A stretch of DNA of 64,000 nt, from the NCBI RefSeq assembly GCF_947179515.1, contig NC_067481.1:9225183-9289182 (forward strand). The letters are read 5' to 3'. Below are positions 10,204 through 18,895 of this stretch, piece by piece (within the stretch, counting starts at the first letter, position 1; every line of letters starts with the position of its first letter). The position numbers and the translations under genes are program-made. Below the pieces are notes generated by a model. It saw nothing but the letters and a program-made list of their open reading frames with translations, was not told the DNA's origin and ran no database searches. This DNA is from Apodemus sylvaticus (Eukaryota; Chordata; Mammalia; Rodentia; Muridae).

Positions 10204-10226
10204 ATAGGCGCGCGTGTGCGCGCGCA
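10162..10226. repeat. (TG)n followed by CG/TG alternating tract (Z-DNA-prone)
   Basis: About 20 TG units run into GCGCGCGTGTGCGCGCGC. Long alternating purine-pyrimidine DNA with CG steps is the classic left-handed (Z-DNA) forming type. Confidence 0.9.
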
Positions 10227-10640
10227 GTCACCCCCTGCCACGTTCCTGTTTGAACTTTTGAAGTCTGCACGTAGAGCCTCCCCAGGTAAACGCAGGGCAA
10301 TGGGAATCGGATCACTCTCTCTTGCCTAGGGGCAGTTTTAATAGGGCTCAAGCATTAGAACTCAGATGTTTTTGTAGTTCTCATTGGCTGGGCCACAGAA
10401 ACCAAAGCGATCAGTGTGCTGCTGGTGGAAGACAATTAGCTTGAGTCTTCCAGGGTTTTCCTCTTCCCCTGGGACTTCCCTTGAACTCCAGCTCTGTCTT
10501 CTTCATTTCCCATTCCCAGGCTGCTTTCTTTATACCCACCGCCGCCACCTGCCGCCGCCATCTCTGAGCTCACACTGCAACTTCTTCACTGTGCCTTATC
10601 CAGTGAGATGGTGGGCAGGGTTCAAAAAGTATTGACTTGG
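10227..10640. other. Repeat-poor intron stretch
   Basis: The only notable item is a short CCGCC-rich run at 10537-10560. No element or exon was recognised. Confidence 0.5.
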
Positions 10641-10720
10641 CTCTCTGTCTCTCTGACTGTCACTCTGTCTCTCTGTCTCTGTCTCTCTCTGTGTCTCTCT
10701 CTGTCCCTCTGTCTCTCTCT

Positions 10721-10756
<36 letters not shown>
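10640..10756. repeat. Microsatellite (TCTCTG)n then (TG)n
   Basis: Interleaved CTCTGTCT words run to about 10724 and change to pure TG, ending in TATGTGTGTAA. Confidence 0.92.
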
Positions 10757-10758
<2 letters not shown>

Positions 10759-10844
10759 TAACTGCCAGGTCACAGAGAAACCTTTTCAGTCTTTGAAACC
10801 CTTAAGCCCATGGATTCTTGGTTCACTTTTTATTTTTGTGGGGG

Positions 10845-11165
10845 GTGATTTTTTCCATTAATTAATTTATTTACTCACTTTACATCCTGATTGCAGCCCC
10901 CCCCCCTCTCCTCCCAGTCCCCCCACACACGTGGGCCCTCTACCCACCTCTCTCATTCAACTCTAAGAAGAGGGAGGTCCCCCCTGGGTACCAACCTACC
11001 CTGGCCCCTCAAGTGACTGCACCACTAGGCACATCCTCTCCCACTGAGGACGACAAGGCAGGTAGACAGTTAGTTGACTCTGATGGTCTTCTTGTAGAGT
11101 CCCTGTTCCTCTTTCTTTATTTAAACTCCTCCCACTTTGTTCTATGTCATATATGTTCTTAGTGT
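10845..11165 (-). mobile_element. L1 (Lx-like) 3' UTR fragment, antisense
   Basis: TTAATTAATTTATTTACTCAC, TTTACATCCTGATTGCAGCCCC, TGGGTACCAACCTACCCTGGC and AGGCACATCCTCTCCCACTGAGG are antisense words of old rodent L1 3' UTRs. An internal segment seems to be missing between about 11060 and 11070, where GGCAGGTAGACAGTTAG joins GTTGACTCTGATGGTCTTC. Confidence 0.75.
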
Positions 11166-11640
11166 ATTGTAATTGACCACAGCACCACTCAAGGGATTAT
11201 TAGCTTTGGGGTGTTGATGAATCCTACTCTTTAAAGAGTACTGATCACTTTTAGGTTTAGAGTTTTATTGGACGACTAAAAGTTAGGATTCTACCGATCA
11301 TGGCATAAGGCACTTGCTTCTGTGTGCTTCAGACATTCCATTGCCCCCCGTGTGGTCTTCATGCGTAGTAAGGATGGCTTCGGAGGACCAGCACTCAGAA
11401 CATGGTTGGGGTCACCACTTGTAAAAGGCCAGTAATTACAGAGAAAAGCATGGTGTCTCATTTTCCCAGGTCAAAGACTGGGCAGAATACTCTATTATTA
11501 GATATGGATTTTCCCAGGAAAAACTTGATGTAATCACTGCTAAGTGACATTCTGCTTCTGGACATTGGGGGTTCTTTTTTCAGCAATCAGTGATACAGCA
11601 GGTCATCGCCACACATAACCTTGAGTTACCAAGGACAGAT
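11166..11640. other. Repeat-poor intron stretch
   Basis: No recognised repeat or exon. Several short AT-rich words only. Confidence 0.5.
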
Positions 11641-11641
11641 G

Positions 11642-11710
11642 TCCTAGTTTAGGTTTCATTGCTGTGAAGAGGCACCATGACCAAAGCAACTCGTATAAAA
11701 GAAAACATTT
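11642..11710 (-). mobile_element. MaLR LTR, first part (before the B1-L1 insertion)
   Basis: CCTAGTTTAGGTTTCATTGCTGTGAAGAGGCACCATGACCAAAGCAACTCGTATAAAAG is the antisense terminus of an MT-type LTR. It is broken at the target duplication ATAAAAGAAAACATTT (11695-11710) and continues at 12292. Confidence 0.85.
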
Positions 11711-11850
11711 GCCAGGCAGTGGTGGCACATGCCTTTAATCCCAGCACTTGGGAGGCAGAGTCAGGCAGATTTCTGAGTTCGAGGTCAGCCTGTTCTACAA
11801 AGTGATTTCCAGGACAGCCAGGGCTATGCAGAGAAGCCCTGTCTCGAAAA
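11711..11850 (+). mobile_element. B1 SINE forming the 5' half of a B1-L1 chimera
   Basis: GCCAGGCAGTGGTGGCACATGCCTTTAATCCC starts directly after the outer target duplication. The body runs through TCTGAGTTCGAGGTCAGCC to GTCTCGAAAAACC. There is no long A tail and no duplication of its own at its 3' edge, and the next base is L1 sequence on the same strand. Confidence 0.9.
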
Positions 11851-12291
11851 ACCTGCTAATGCATGGCAAATACAGAAGGGGACACTCTGAACCAGCCATT
11901 GAACTGAGCACAGGGTCCCCAGTGGAGGAGCTAGAGAAAGGACCCAAGGAGCTAAAGGGGTTTGGAGTGCTTTAGAAGGAACAACAATATGATCCACCCA
12001 GTGCTCCCAGAGCTCCCAGGGACAAAACCATCAACCAAAGAGTACACATGGAGTTACCCATGGCTCCAGACTCATAGGCAGCAGAGGATGGCCTTGTTGG
12101 ACATCAAAGGGAAGAGAGGCCCTTGGCCCTGGGAAGGCTCGGTGCTGCAGTATAGGGGAATACCAGGGCAGGGAAGTAGGAGTGGTTTGATTGGGGAACA
12201 GGGGGAGGGGAGATGGGTTATGGGATTTTGGGGGGGGACCAGGAAAGGGGACAATATTTGAAATGTAAATAAAGAATATATCTAATTACAA
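11851..12291 (+). mobile_element. L1 3' end forming the 3' half of a B1-L1 chimera
   Basis: TGCTAATGCATGGCAAATACAGA, CAGTGGAGGAGCTAGAGAAAG and AGGAACAACAATATGA precede the G-rich 3' UTR. The end is TTTGAAATGTAAATAAAGAATATATCTAAT, the standard mouse-type L1 3' terminus. It lies on the same strand as the B1 before it and ends at the second copy of the target duplication. Confidence 0.92.
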
Positions 12292-12600
12292 ATAAAAGAA
12301 ACCATTTAATAGGAGCTGGCTTACAGTTTCAGAGGCTCAGTTCTTTATCATCGTGGTGCATGGCAGTGTGCAGGCAGACATGGTGCTGGAGGAGCTCAGA
12401 GTTCTACATCTCCATCCAGTAGGAGACTGATTCCATACTGGGCAGAGCCTGAGCACTAGGAGACCTCAAATCCCACCCCCACAGTGACATACTTCCTCCA
12501 GCAAGGCCACCCACTCCTTGTGGGCCAAGCATTCAAATACATGAATCTACGGGGGCCGTACCTATTCAGGTGGTGGAAGTATCCGTGGTCACCTTTGGAT
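12292..12600 (-). mobile_element. MaLR LTR, second part (after the B1-L1 insertion)
   Basis: It starts with ATAAAAGAAACCATTT (12292-12307), the second target copy, and continues with TAATAGGAGCTGGCTTACAG, CATGGTGCTGGAGGAGCTCAGAG, GTGACATACTTCCTCCAGCAAGGCCA and TGGGCCAAGCATTCAAAT. The order continues that of 11642-11710, so one LTR was interrupted. Confidence 0.85.
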
Positions 12601-13300
12601 GTTGTCCTCTTGAATGACACAGAGATATAGAAGTTCAGAGACGGAGCCCAGGGCCACACAGCAACAGTGGAAGCAGAGCTGGCTGTCACTCAGCTTGTCT
12701 CCCCCTGCCTGCTCTTGGCCTCTTTTCTACAGATAAGTGGTGAAGCATCACAGCTATTTCCAAAAAGTTCAGGGAACACATTTTGCTTTTTTATTTTTAT
12801 TTTTTTTTTAATGACATAAAATGTCAGCGTCTGTGACACCAGCCGGGTATGTTGGCAGACTTCTCCCTCCAGATGTCCCGGGCTCTGCTCAGCAGCAGGC
12901 TTAGGCTGGGCAACCTGGATGGAAGACCTCTTCCATAGCCAGGGATGTCCCTAAGGGAACTCCACAGAAGGTTGCAGAAGAAGTGCCCCAGGAGTATGGC
13001 CTCCACACATCCACCATCAGCAGGCAAGGGTGGTTGAGACCCATCACAATTAGACAGGCATAGACTTTAGAATTGGTAAGGCCTGGACTTAGCTCCTCAA
13101 GCCACCAGCTGCCTTATTAGCCATGTGACTTTGGGTAAGGGCCTGAACATCTCAGTGTTGGCAGATGTAAATTGGCGATAACGTCTCACCTTGCAGATCC
13201 GTATGAAGTGAGTTAACAGCTATTGGTACAGGCAGGCCACCTGCTGTGTAACACAAGTTAAGATAGAGCACAGCAGAGCCTGGTGAACATGAGTTCCTTT
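12601..13300. other. Repeat-poor intron stretch
   Basis: A T-rich run at 12783-12811 is followed by non-repetitive sequence. No exon or complete mobile element was recognised. Confidence 0.5.
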
Positions 13301-13304
13301 GTCC

Positions 13305-13378
13305 CCACCTCCTCCTCCTCCTCCTCCTCCTCCTCCTCCTCCTCCTCCTCCTCCTCCTCCTCGTCATCCTCCTCCCCT
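13305..13378. repeat. (CCT)n trinucleotide array
   Basis: About 18 uninterrupted CTC/TCC units run from about 13309 to 13363, followed by GTCATCCTCCTCCCC. On the minus strand it is a GGA repeat, which gives artefactual poly-Arg open frames. Confidence 0.95.
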
Positions 13379-13835
13379 TCTGAGGCACCATAGTTCAATC
13401 CTTAAGGGTCTTCCATTTCCAGTCAGGTGACCTTCAAGGGGGGACAGCTCAGAGCACTTTAGTTCTCATCTCCAGCAGGTTGCTTCAAGATTCCTCTCAT
13501 TTACCCCAGGAGTTTGAAAACACTGTAATATTCTCCTTTAATTATCTGCACCTCAGTGGGGAAAATGACATTATAATTAGCACGGGCTCCTGTATGGGAT
13601 GACATTTTTGCTCAACAGATCGTGTTCCTGGGTGTGTGCGGTGGCAGAAGCTGAGTGCGCACTTTCAAATTGCGCTGTTGGATGTGAGCACAAGCCCTGG
13701 CATGAACTCCTAGAGGGGGAAACGGCAGCTCCAGGGTCCCTGCGTGATCCCATGTGCACATGCCAGGCAAGCTGGGATGCCCACCACCCCTGCCAAGGGC
13801 TGTGGATACACAGGACCCCAGAGCCCTGCTTCCTG
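13379..13835. other. Repeat-free intron stretch
   Basis: No mobile element was recognised. TTTAATTATCTGCACC at 13536 and CATTATAATTAGCAC at 13569 give closely spaced TAAT cores. See findings. Confidence 0.5.
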
Positions 13836-13837
13836 GC

Positions 13838-14185
13838 TGTCTTAGTTATGGTCTCATTGCTGTGAAGAGACACAAAGACCAAGGCAACTCTTATAAAGGA
13901 CAACATTTAATTGGGGCTGACTTATAGGTTCAGAAGTTCAGTCCATTATCATCATGGTGGGAAGCATAGCATGACCCAGGCAGGCATGGAGCTGGAGGAG
14001 CTGAGAATTCTACATCTCGATCCGAAGGCAGTCAGGAGGGGACTCTCTTCCTCACTGGGAGGAACTTCACAGTAGGAGACCTTAAAGCCCGCCTACATAG
14101 TGACATACTTCCTTCAACAAGGCCACACCCCCTAATAGTGCCACTTCCCATGGGCCAAGCACATTCAAACCTCCACACTGGCCAA
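13838..14185 (-). mobile_element. MaLR-type (MT-like) solitary LTR, antisense
   Basis: It runs from CTTAGTTATGGTCTCATTGCTGTGAAGAGACACAAAGACC through TTATAAAGGACAACATTTAATTGGGGCTGAC, GAGCTGGAGGAGCTGAGAATTCTACATCTCGATC and CAACAAGGCCACACCCCCTAATAGTGCC to GGGCCAAGCACATTCAAACC. It is nearly full length and shows the intact sequence of the site hit by the chimera at 11711. Confidence 0.85.
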
Positions 14186-14439
14186 AGCCACAGTCTAAGG
14201 CTGCACTTGGATTTGGGTTAAAATGAAGACTAGTTTCTATGCTGACTCTGTTATGTCATTCTCCTACGTCTTATGTAAGATAAAGAGAAACGTCAAAGCA
14301 AGATAGTTGGAATGCAGTTTCTGTATTGATTTACCAAGTTTCTTGTTAACTTCATGCTATCTTGCTACCTTGATGAGAATACAGCTTAAATAGGCTCTTC
14401 TTTGTTTGGCTATTGATTTCTGTTTATTTATTGAAAAAA

Positions 14440-14583
14440 ACATTTTTGAGACAAGGTCTCACTTTACAGCCTGAGTTAGTCTGGCACCCACTCTGTAACC
14501 CAGGTTGGCCTGAAACTATGGCAATCCTCCTGCCTCAGAGTTCCAGGTACTAGCATGATAGGCATGAGCCATTATGCCCAGCT
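14440..14583 (-). mobile_element. Old B1-related SINE, antisense
   Basis: TTTTTGAGACAAGGTCTCACT, CAGGTTGGCCTGAAACTATGGCAATCCTCCTGCCTCAGAG and GGCATGAGCCATTATGCCCAGC are the antisense 7SL-derived layout with strong divergence. Confidence 0.75.
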
Positions 14584-14589
14584 TTAGCA

Positions 14590-14695
14590 AGAGGAGGATC
14601 CCTGGAGTTTGTGGTCAGCCAGCCTAGCTGAATCCAGGAGCTTCAGGTTCAGTAAGGGACCCTGTCTCAAAAAAAAAAAAAAAAAATAGGAGGGA
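14590..14695 (+). mobile_element. B3-class SINE, 3' half, with A tail
   Basis: AGGAGGATCCCTGGAGTTTGTGGTCAGCCAGCCTAGCTGAATCCAGGAGCTTCAGGTTCAGTAAGGGACCCTGTCTC followed by 18 A is the B3 3' body. The tRNA-like head is missing. ATACATACATGCACATGTAC words follow to about 14815. Confidence 0.7.
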
Positions 14696-15130
14696 GAGCG
14701 ATTGATAATCTTCCTACATGGACCTCTGGTTTCTATACATACATACATGCACATGTACATGTGTACTTGTACAAATGTGTGCATATACACACACATGAGA
14801 ACATACATACCTAGACTCATAAAACTCATCTTCTCCTCCTGCTGCTCCTTTTCCTGACATTATTCTAGCTCCTCCTCATCCTGTAGCCAAGCTCATCCTT
14901 GTGCCCTGGGTCCCCCTGCCTGTTTCCTAAGCACTGGAGTTGCAGGCGTGTGCTACCACACTTAGTTTGTGTGACACTGGAGATTGACCCTGGAGTCTTC
15001 TGTTTGGCAAGTTGTGTTTTATTCTTGAATGGAGGACAGAGCTGGGTTCAGACAGCTTGTCCAGGAACACTGGTACATGCTGAGTTATGGTGTCCAATGC
15101 TGGGCTAAGGCAGCTCCAAGACTGAGAAAG
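14696..15130. other. Mixed low-complexity and unassigned intron stretch
   Basis: ACAT-rich words to about 14815, then CTCCTCCT-containing DNA. A possible B1-related relic lies near 14895-14975 (CCTAAGCACTGGAGTTGCAGGCGTGTGCTACCACAC). No exon was seen. Confidence 0.45.
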
Positions 15131-15740
15131 CTCTCCTCCTGCTTTTCTCCCCCCTGCTTTTGCTGCTCTTGCTCCTCCTGCAATTCCTACTCCTTCTCCT
15201 CCTCCTGCTCCTCTTCCCACTCCTCCTCCTGCCCCTCCTCCTGCTTTTCCTTCTACGTCTCCTCCTGCTCCTCCTCCAGCTCCTCCTCCAGCTCTTCCTC
15301 CTTCTTTTCCTGGTCTTCCTCTTGCCTCTCTTCCTGCTCCTTCGTTCCCTGCTCCTCCTCTTCATGCTCCTCCTTCAGCTCCTGCTCTTGGTGCTTCTCC
15401 TGCTCTTCCTCCCAATCCTCTTTCCCCTCCTCCTTTTTCTGTGTCTGCTGCTCTTCTTGCTCCTCCCCCTTGCTTCTCCTGCTCTTCCTACTCCTCCTCC
15501 CCCTGCTGCTCCTCCTCCCCCTGCTGCTCCTCCTGACCCTATTCTAGCTCCTTCTCCCCCTGCCCTGCCTCTTTCTGCTCCTCTTCCTCTTCCTGCTCCT
15601 CCTGAGCCTTCTGATCATCCTCCCCCTGTTCCTCCTGCTCTTCCTCTTCCTGCTCTTTCTGCTGCTCCTCCTCCCCCTTCTCTCCCTCCTGCTCTTCCCA
15701 TTCCTCCTCTCCCTGGTCTTCCTCCTCTCCTACTTTCAAA
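15131..15740. repeat. 610-bp CCT/CTT-rich polypyrimidine tract
   Basis: Degenerate CTCCTCCTG, CTTCCTC and CCCCTGCTG words fill the whole interval, with scattered single G and A. The tract leaves long open frames in both directions, Leu- or Ser-rich on + and Arg/Glu-rich on -, with no codon preference or domain, so these are not genes. Such homopurine-homopyrimidine DNA can form triplex (H-DNA). Confidence 0.95.
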
Positions 15741-16345
15741 TAGATGTCTGCTCGCTCTGCTGGCGAAGACAACACCATGGGTCCATGTCACCTTATGCTC
15801 ACCTGAAAATCTAGCCCTTTAGCTCAGATGTTGAGGATTGGGTCCTCTCCTATGGAAATCACTGTGACATTTACTCTCGGGTCTTTGCTAGGAGCATTGC
15901 CCAGCTTATCTCCCACTGTTACTACTGAAGACATTTATTGAACAATATAGTTTCTAGAAAGGCTTTGGCTCTCCTGCGAAAACAATTCATTTATTGTGTA
16001 TATCTTCTAGTCCTTGGCTGCCAGGGAGGCTAAGGCCTGTATTTCCTTGATAACAGTGACATATGTTCTTAGGATCTGAGTTATTCTTCTCTCATTTTGC
16101 AGCTAATCATCATGTTACACTTTAAGCAGTTTCAAAGGAATGGGGTTCTTTTCATTAGTTGCCAAAACTTTATTCCCACATTGCCATTTAGTTTCCTAAG
16201 CACTGATTACACTTCTAATCCAGATGCATGGCCTGAAGATGCTTATTTCGATAATGGATGAGAGGAGAGGGAGTAACCTTTGTGGTACTCTTTGAATACT
16301 TCCAGAGGGAAGCCGGCACACACCTGTATCTCAGGGACAGAGCAC
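15741..16345. other. Repeat-poor intron stretch
   Basis: AT-rich, without recognised repeats or exon signals. Confidence 0.5.
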
Positions 16346-16347
16346 AG

Positions 16348-16577
16348 GAGGCTAGAGAGTTGGCTCAATGATTAAGAACACTTGTTCTTGCAGAGGACCT
16401 GGGTTCAACTCCCCAGCACATGCATGGCAGCTCACAACCATTCAGAACTCCAGTCCAATGGGATCTGACACCCTCTTCAGACCTTCAAGGGTACCCAATA
16501 TACATACGATGCACATACATAGATGAGCAAAACACTCATGCAATGCAATAAAATGAAGAAATCTTAAAAAAAAAAAG
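16348..16577 (+). mobile_element. B2 SINE
   Basis: GGCTAGAGAGTTGGCTCAATGATTAAGAACACTTGTTCTTGCAGAGGACCTGGGTTCAACTCC is the tRNA-like head containing A- and B-box words. CAATGGGATCTGACACCCTCTTC and CAATAAAATGAAGAAATCTTAAAAAAAAAAA complete the B2 layout with its polyadenylation signal and tail. Confidence 0.92.
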
Positions 16578-16645
16578 AAATATGGAAGAGTATGATGTGA
16601 ATTGTTAAACTCTCTGATAGCCATATATAGGAAAGATGTGACTAT

Positions 16646-16682
16646 GTATATTATATATATATATATACATATGCATATAAAT
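16646..16682. repeat. (TA)n microsatellite
   Basis: TATATTATATATATATATATACATATGCATATAAA, about 10 uninterrupted TA units. Confidence 0.85.
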
Positions 16683-16929
16683 CATTTGTTATAAAATACT
16701 CCCTGGAGTATAAATTTTAAAAATAGAAGAAGTAAAAAGCAAATGGAATTAATTTACAAAATACACTTCATCTAATGTAGCCACATAATTACCATTTCAA
16801 CGTGGACCCCGTCTTTAAAACTTGGAAGACCATATAAGTTTTGAAGTGTGTGTTTTATGTCCACGGCATCTTTCAGTGTGGATGCTGAGTTTTAATGGTT
16901 AAAATGAAATTTGGTCATTATGAAACAAG
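16683..16929. other. AT-rich intron stretch
   Basis: No element recognised. Confidence 0.5.
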
Positions 16930-17220
16930 GTTGTAGGTCAAGGCAATAACCGAGTGCGTAAAAACCACCCACCCCACAGACGCCCGATGACCCGAGTTCA
17001 GATCCCTGACACCAATGTAAAAACCCAAATGTTATAGCAATTGCCCATAATCCCAGCAGTCATGCAGCGAGATGGGAGGTGGAGACAAGAGAACTACCTG
17101 GCAGCTTTTGTGGGCTGGGAAGCATGCATCAGGGTGACCCTGAATCAAAATGGAAGGAGAGAACCAGCTCCTAAAGGTTGTTCCCTGACTGCCACACATG
17201 CACTGTGGTATGTACACCCC
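16930..17220 (+). mobile_element. tRNA-derived SINE (B2/B3 class), diverged
   Basis: ATGACCCGAGTTCAGATCCCTGACACC resembles the B-box part of the head. CATAATCCCAGCAGTCATG, GAAGGAGAGAACCAGCTCCTAAAGGTTGTTCCCTGACTGCCACACATGCACTGTGG and the following microsatellite form the body and tail. Confidence 0.65.
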
Positions 17221-17228
17221 TGTCTCTG

Positions 17229-17287
<59 letters not shown>

Positions 17288-17288
17288 A
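17221..17288. repeat. Microsatellite (TCTCTG)n-(TC)n-(AC)n
   Basis: TCTCTG units change to TC and then AC. They form the tail of the preceding SINE. Confidence 0.93.
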
Positions 17289-17564
17289 AGTTGTATGTAA
17301 TAGATCAATGTCTCACACACATACACATATCTTCAGCCTTTATATTATATCTTAGTTAAACTCAAATGAGATGATCCGGTTTTCCTCACTGTTTCCAGTA
17401 CTCAGCCTGGAACTTCGGCTAGCAGCTGCTAGGCTGAGGGACTCACAGGCTCTTAAAAGGGGGATCAAGGGAATGAAACAGGGTTCTTGCTATGAACGAG
17501 CTTTCAATCTCTCAAAAGAAATGAAGCTCATTCACACATCCATTTCAACACTGCAGAAAATGGC
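17289..17564. other. Unassigned intron stretch
   Basis: No element recognised. Confidence 0.45.
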
Positions 17565-17700
17565 TGTGGTGGCACAAGCCCTTCACCCCAGCTCACAGGA
17601 GGTAGAGGCAGGTGGATCTCTGGGAGGTCAATGCCAGCCTGGTCTACATAGCTGGCACTGAGCTACATAATGAGAGACCCTGTTTTAAAAGAAAGAAATC
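17565..17700 (+). mobile_element. Old B1-related SINE
   Basis: GCTGTGGTGGCACAAGCCCTTCACCCCAGC, GAGGTAGAGGCAGGTGGATCTCTGGGAGGTCAATGCCAGCCTGGTCTACATAG and a duplicated GCTACATAATGAGAGACCCTG end indicate a diverged B1-type element. Confidence 0.75.
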
Positions 17701-18016
17701 AACGTTGTACAGAGTGGATGGGTCATCATGGAAGTCAACACGGTGAAGGCAAAAGCCTTGAGAGCAAGATGTGTAGTTGTTGTTGTCGTCGTCGTTGTTG
17801 TTTTTCTGTTGTCTTTGAAGATGAGGCAGTTAAAAAGTCACCTTGACTGCTGGAAACACTGCTGTTTGGGATAGAGATAGAACTCAGTGGTGGAGTTCTT
17901 GCCCGGCATCAAGAAGCCTTGACTTCATCCCCACTGGGGGAGGAACAGAACAGCAAACAAGTAGAGCAAATGGAAACTTGAAAGAGTTATGGGTGGTGTT
18001 GACTACGTGGGAGCCT
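17701..18016. other. Unassigned intron stretch with (GTT)n-like run
   Basis: TTGTTGTTGTCGTCGTCGTTGTTG at 17776-17800 is a short trinucleotide run. The remainder is unassigned. Confidence 0.5.
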
Positions 18017-18587
18017 GTCTGTCCCTGTAGAGGGGAGGCCAGTCATGTCTGTCCCTGTAGAGGGGAGGCCAGTCATGTCTGTCCCTGTAGAGGGGACATG
18101 TTTGTCCCTGTAGAGGGGAGGCCAGTCCTGTCTGTCCCTGTAGAAGGGGAGGCCAGTCATGTCTGTCCCTGTAGAAAGGAGGCCAGTCATGTCTGTCCCT
18201 GTAGAGGGGAGGCCAGTCCTGTCTGTTCCTGTAGAAGGGGAGGCCAGTCATGTCTGTCCCTGTAGAGGGGAGGCCAGCCATGTCTGTCCCTGTAGAAGGG
18301 GAGGCCAGTCATATGTGTCCCAGTAGAAGGGAGGCCAGTCATGTCTGTCCCTGTAGAAGGGGAGGCCAGTCATGTCTGTCCCTGTAGAGGGGAGGCCAGT
18401 CCTGTCTGTCCCTGTAGAAGGGGAGGCCAGTCATGTCTGTCCCTGTAGAGGGGAGGCCAGCCATGTCTGTCCCTGTAGAAGGGGAGGCCAGTCATATGTG
18501 TCCCAGTAGAAGGGAGGCCAGTCATGTCTGTCCCTGTAGAAGGGGAGGCCAGTCATGTCTGTCCCTGTAGAGGGGAGGCCAGTCATC
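18017..18587. repeat. 30/31-bp minisatellite, 19 units, with a 183-bp higher-order repeat
   Basis: The unit reads GTCTGTCCCTGTAGAGGGGA then GGCCAGTCAT. I count 19 units, one of them (the third) shortened to 23 bp. Marker variants (TCCT, CCAT, TCATATG with CCCAG, and GAAGG) recur in the same order in units 7-12 and 13-18, an exact 183-bp offset (for example 18308 and 18491). The array is G-rich on + with no spacers, so it is neither CRISPR nor coding. Confidence 0.97.
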
Positions 18588-18594
18588 TTTCTCC

Positions 18595-18895
18595 TTGCTT
18601 GTAAGAAGGAAATTAAAAGAGGAATGTTGATTTGGTCATGGTGAGGAAGGCATTGTGATGGATGGGGTCACATTGTTGTCCACAGTCAGAAAGCAGAAGG
18701 AGGTGAGTGTTGGTGCCTATCCACTGTTCTTTTTAATCAGTCTAAGACCCAAGCTCATGGAATAGTGCCATTGATATTCAGGCTAGGTCTTCTGTACCCA
18801 TGTACATTTTTTTTAACGTACTTCGCAGATACACCTAGAGGTTTGTTTCCATGGTGACTCTAAATCCCATCAAGTTGACAAGATCAGCTGTCACA
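18595..18895 (-). mobile_element. MaLR-type LTR, antisense, abutting the minisatellite
   Basis: CATGGTGAGGAAGGCATTGTG, GGGGTCACATTGTTGTCCACAGTCAGAAAGCAGAAGGAGGTGAGTGTTGGTGCC and CTAAATCCCATCAAGTTGACAAG follow the antisense order of an older MT-type LTR. The expected first third is replaced by, or lies beyond, the minisatellite. Confidence 0.7.

Noticed and set aside
13152..13391. Arg-rich minus-strand frame (protamine-like)
   Set aside because: It is the (CCT)n repeat read as GGA codons.
15160..15822. 220-codon Leu/Pro-rich open frame on +
   Set aside because: It is the translation of the polypyrimidine tract; other frames are open too, and there is no domain, splice signal or codon bias.
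16348..16400. tRNA-like A- and B-box in a SINE head
   Set aside because: B2 and B3 heads derive from tRNA but do not form a functional tRNA gene; no cloverleaf with an intact acceptor stem was seen.
18017..18587. Regular direct repeats resembling a CRISPR array or a repeat protein
   Set aside because: Units are head-to-tail with no unique spacers, in a mammalian intron. The mix of 30- and 31-bp units breaks any single reading frame. It is a minisatellite.
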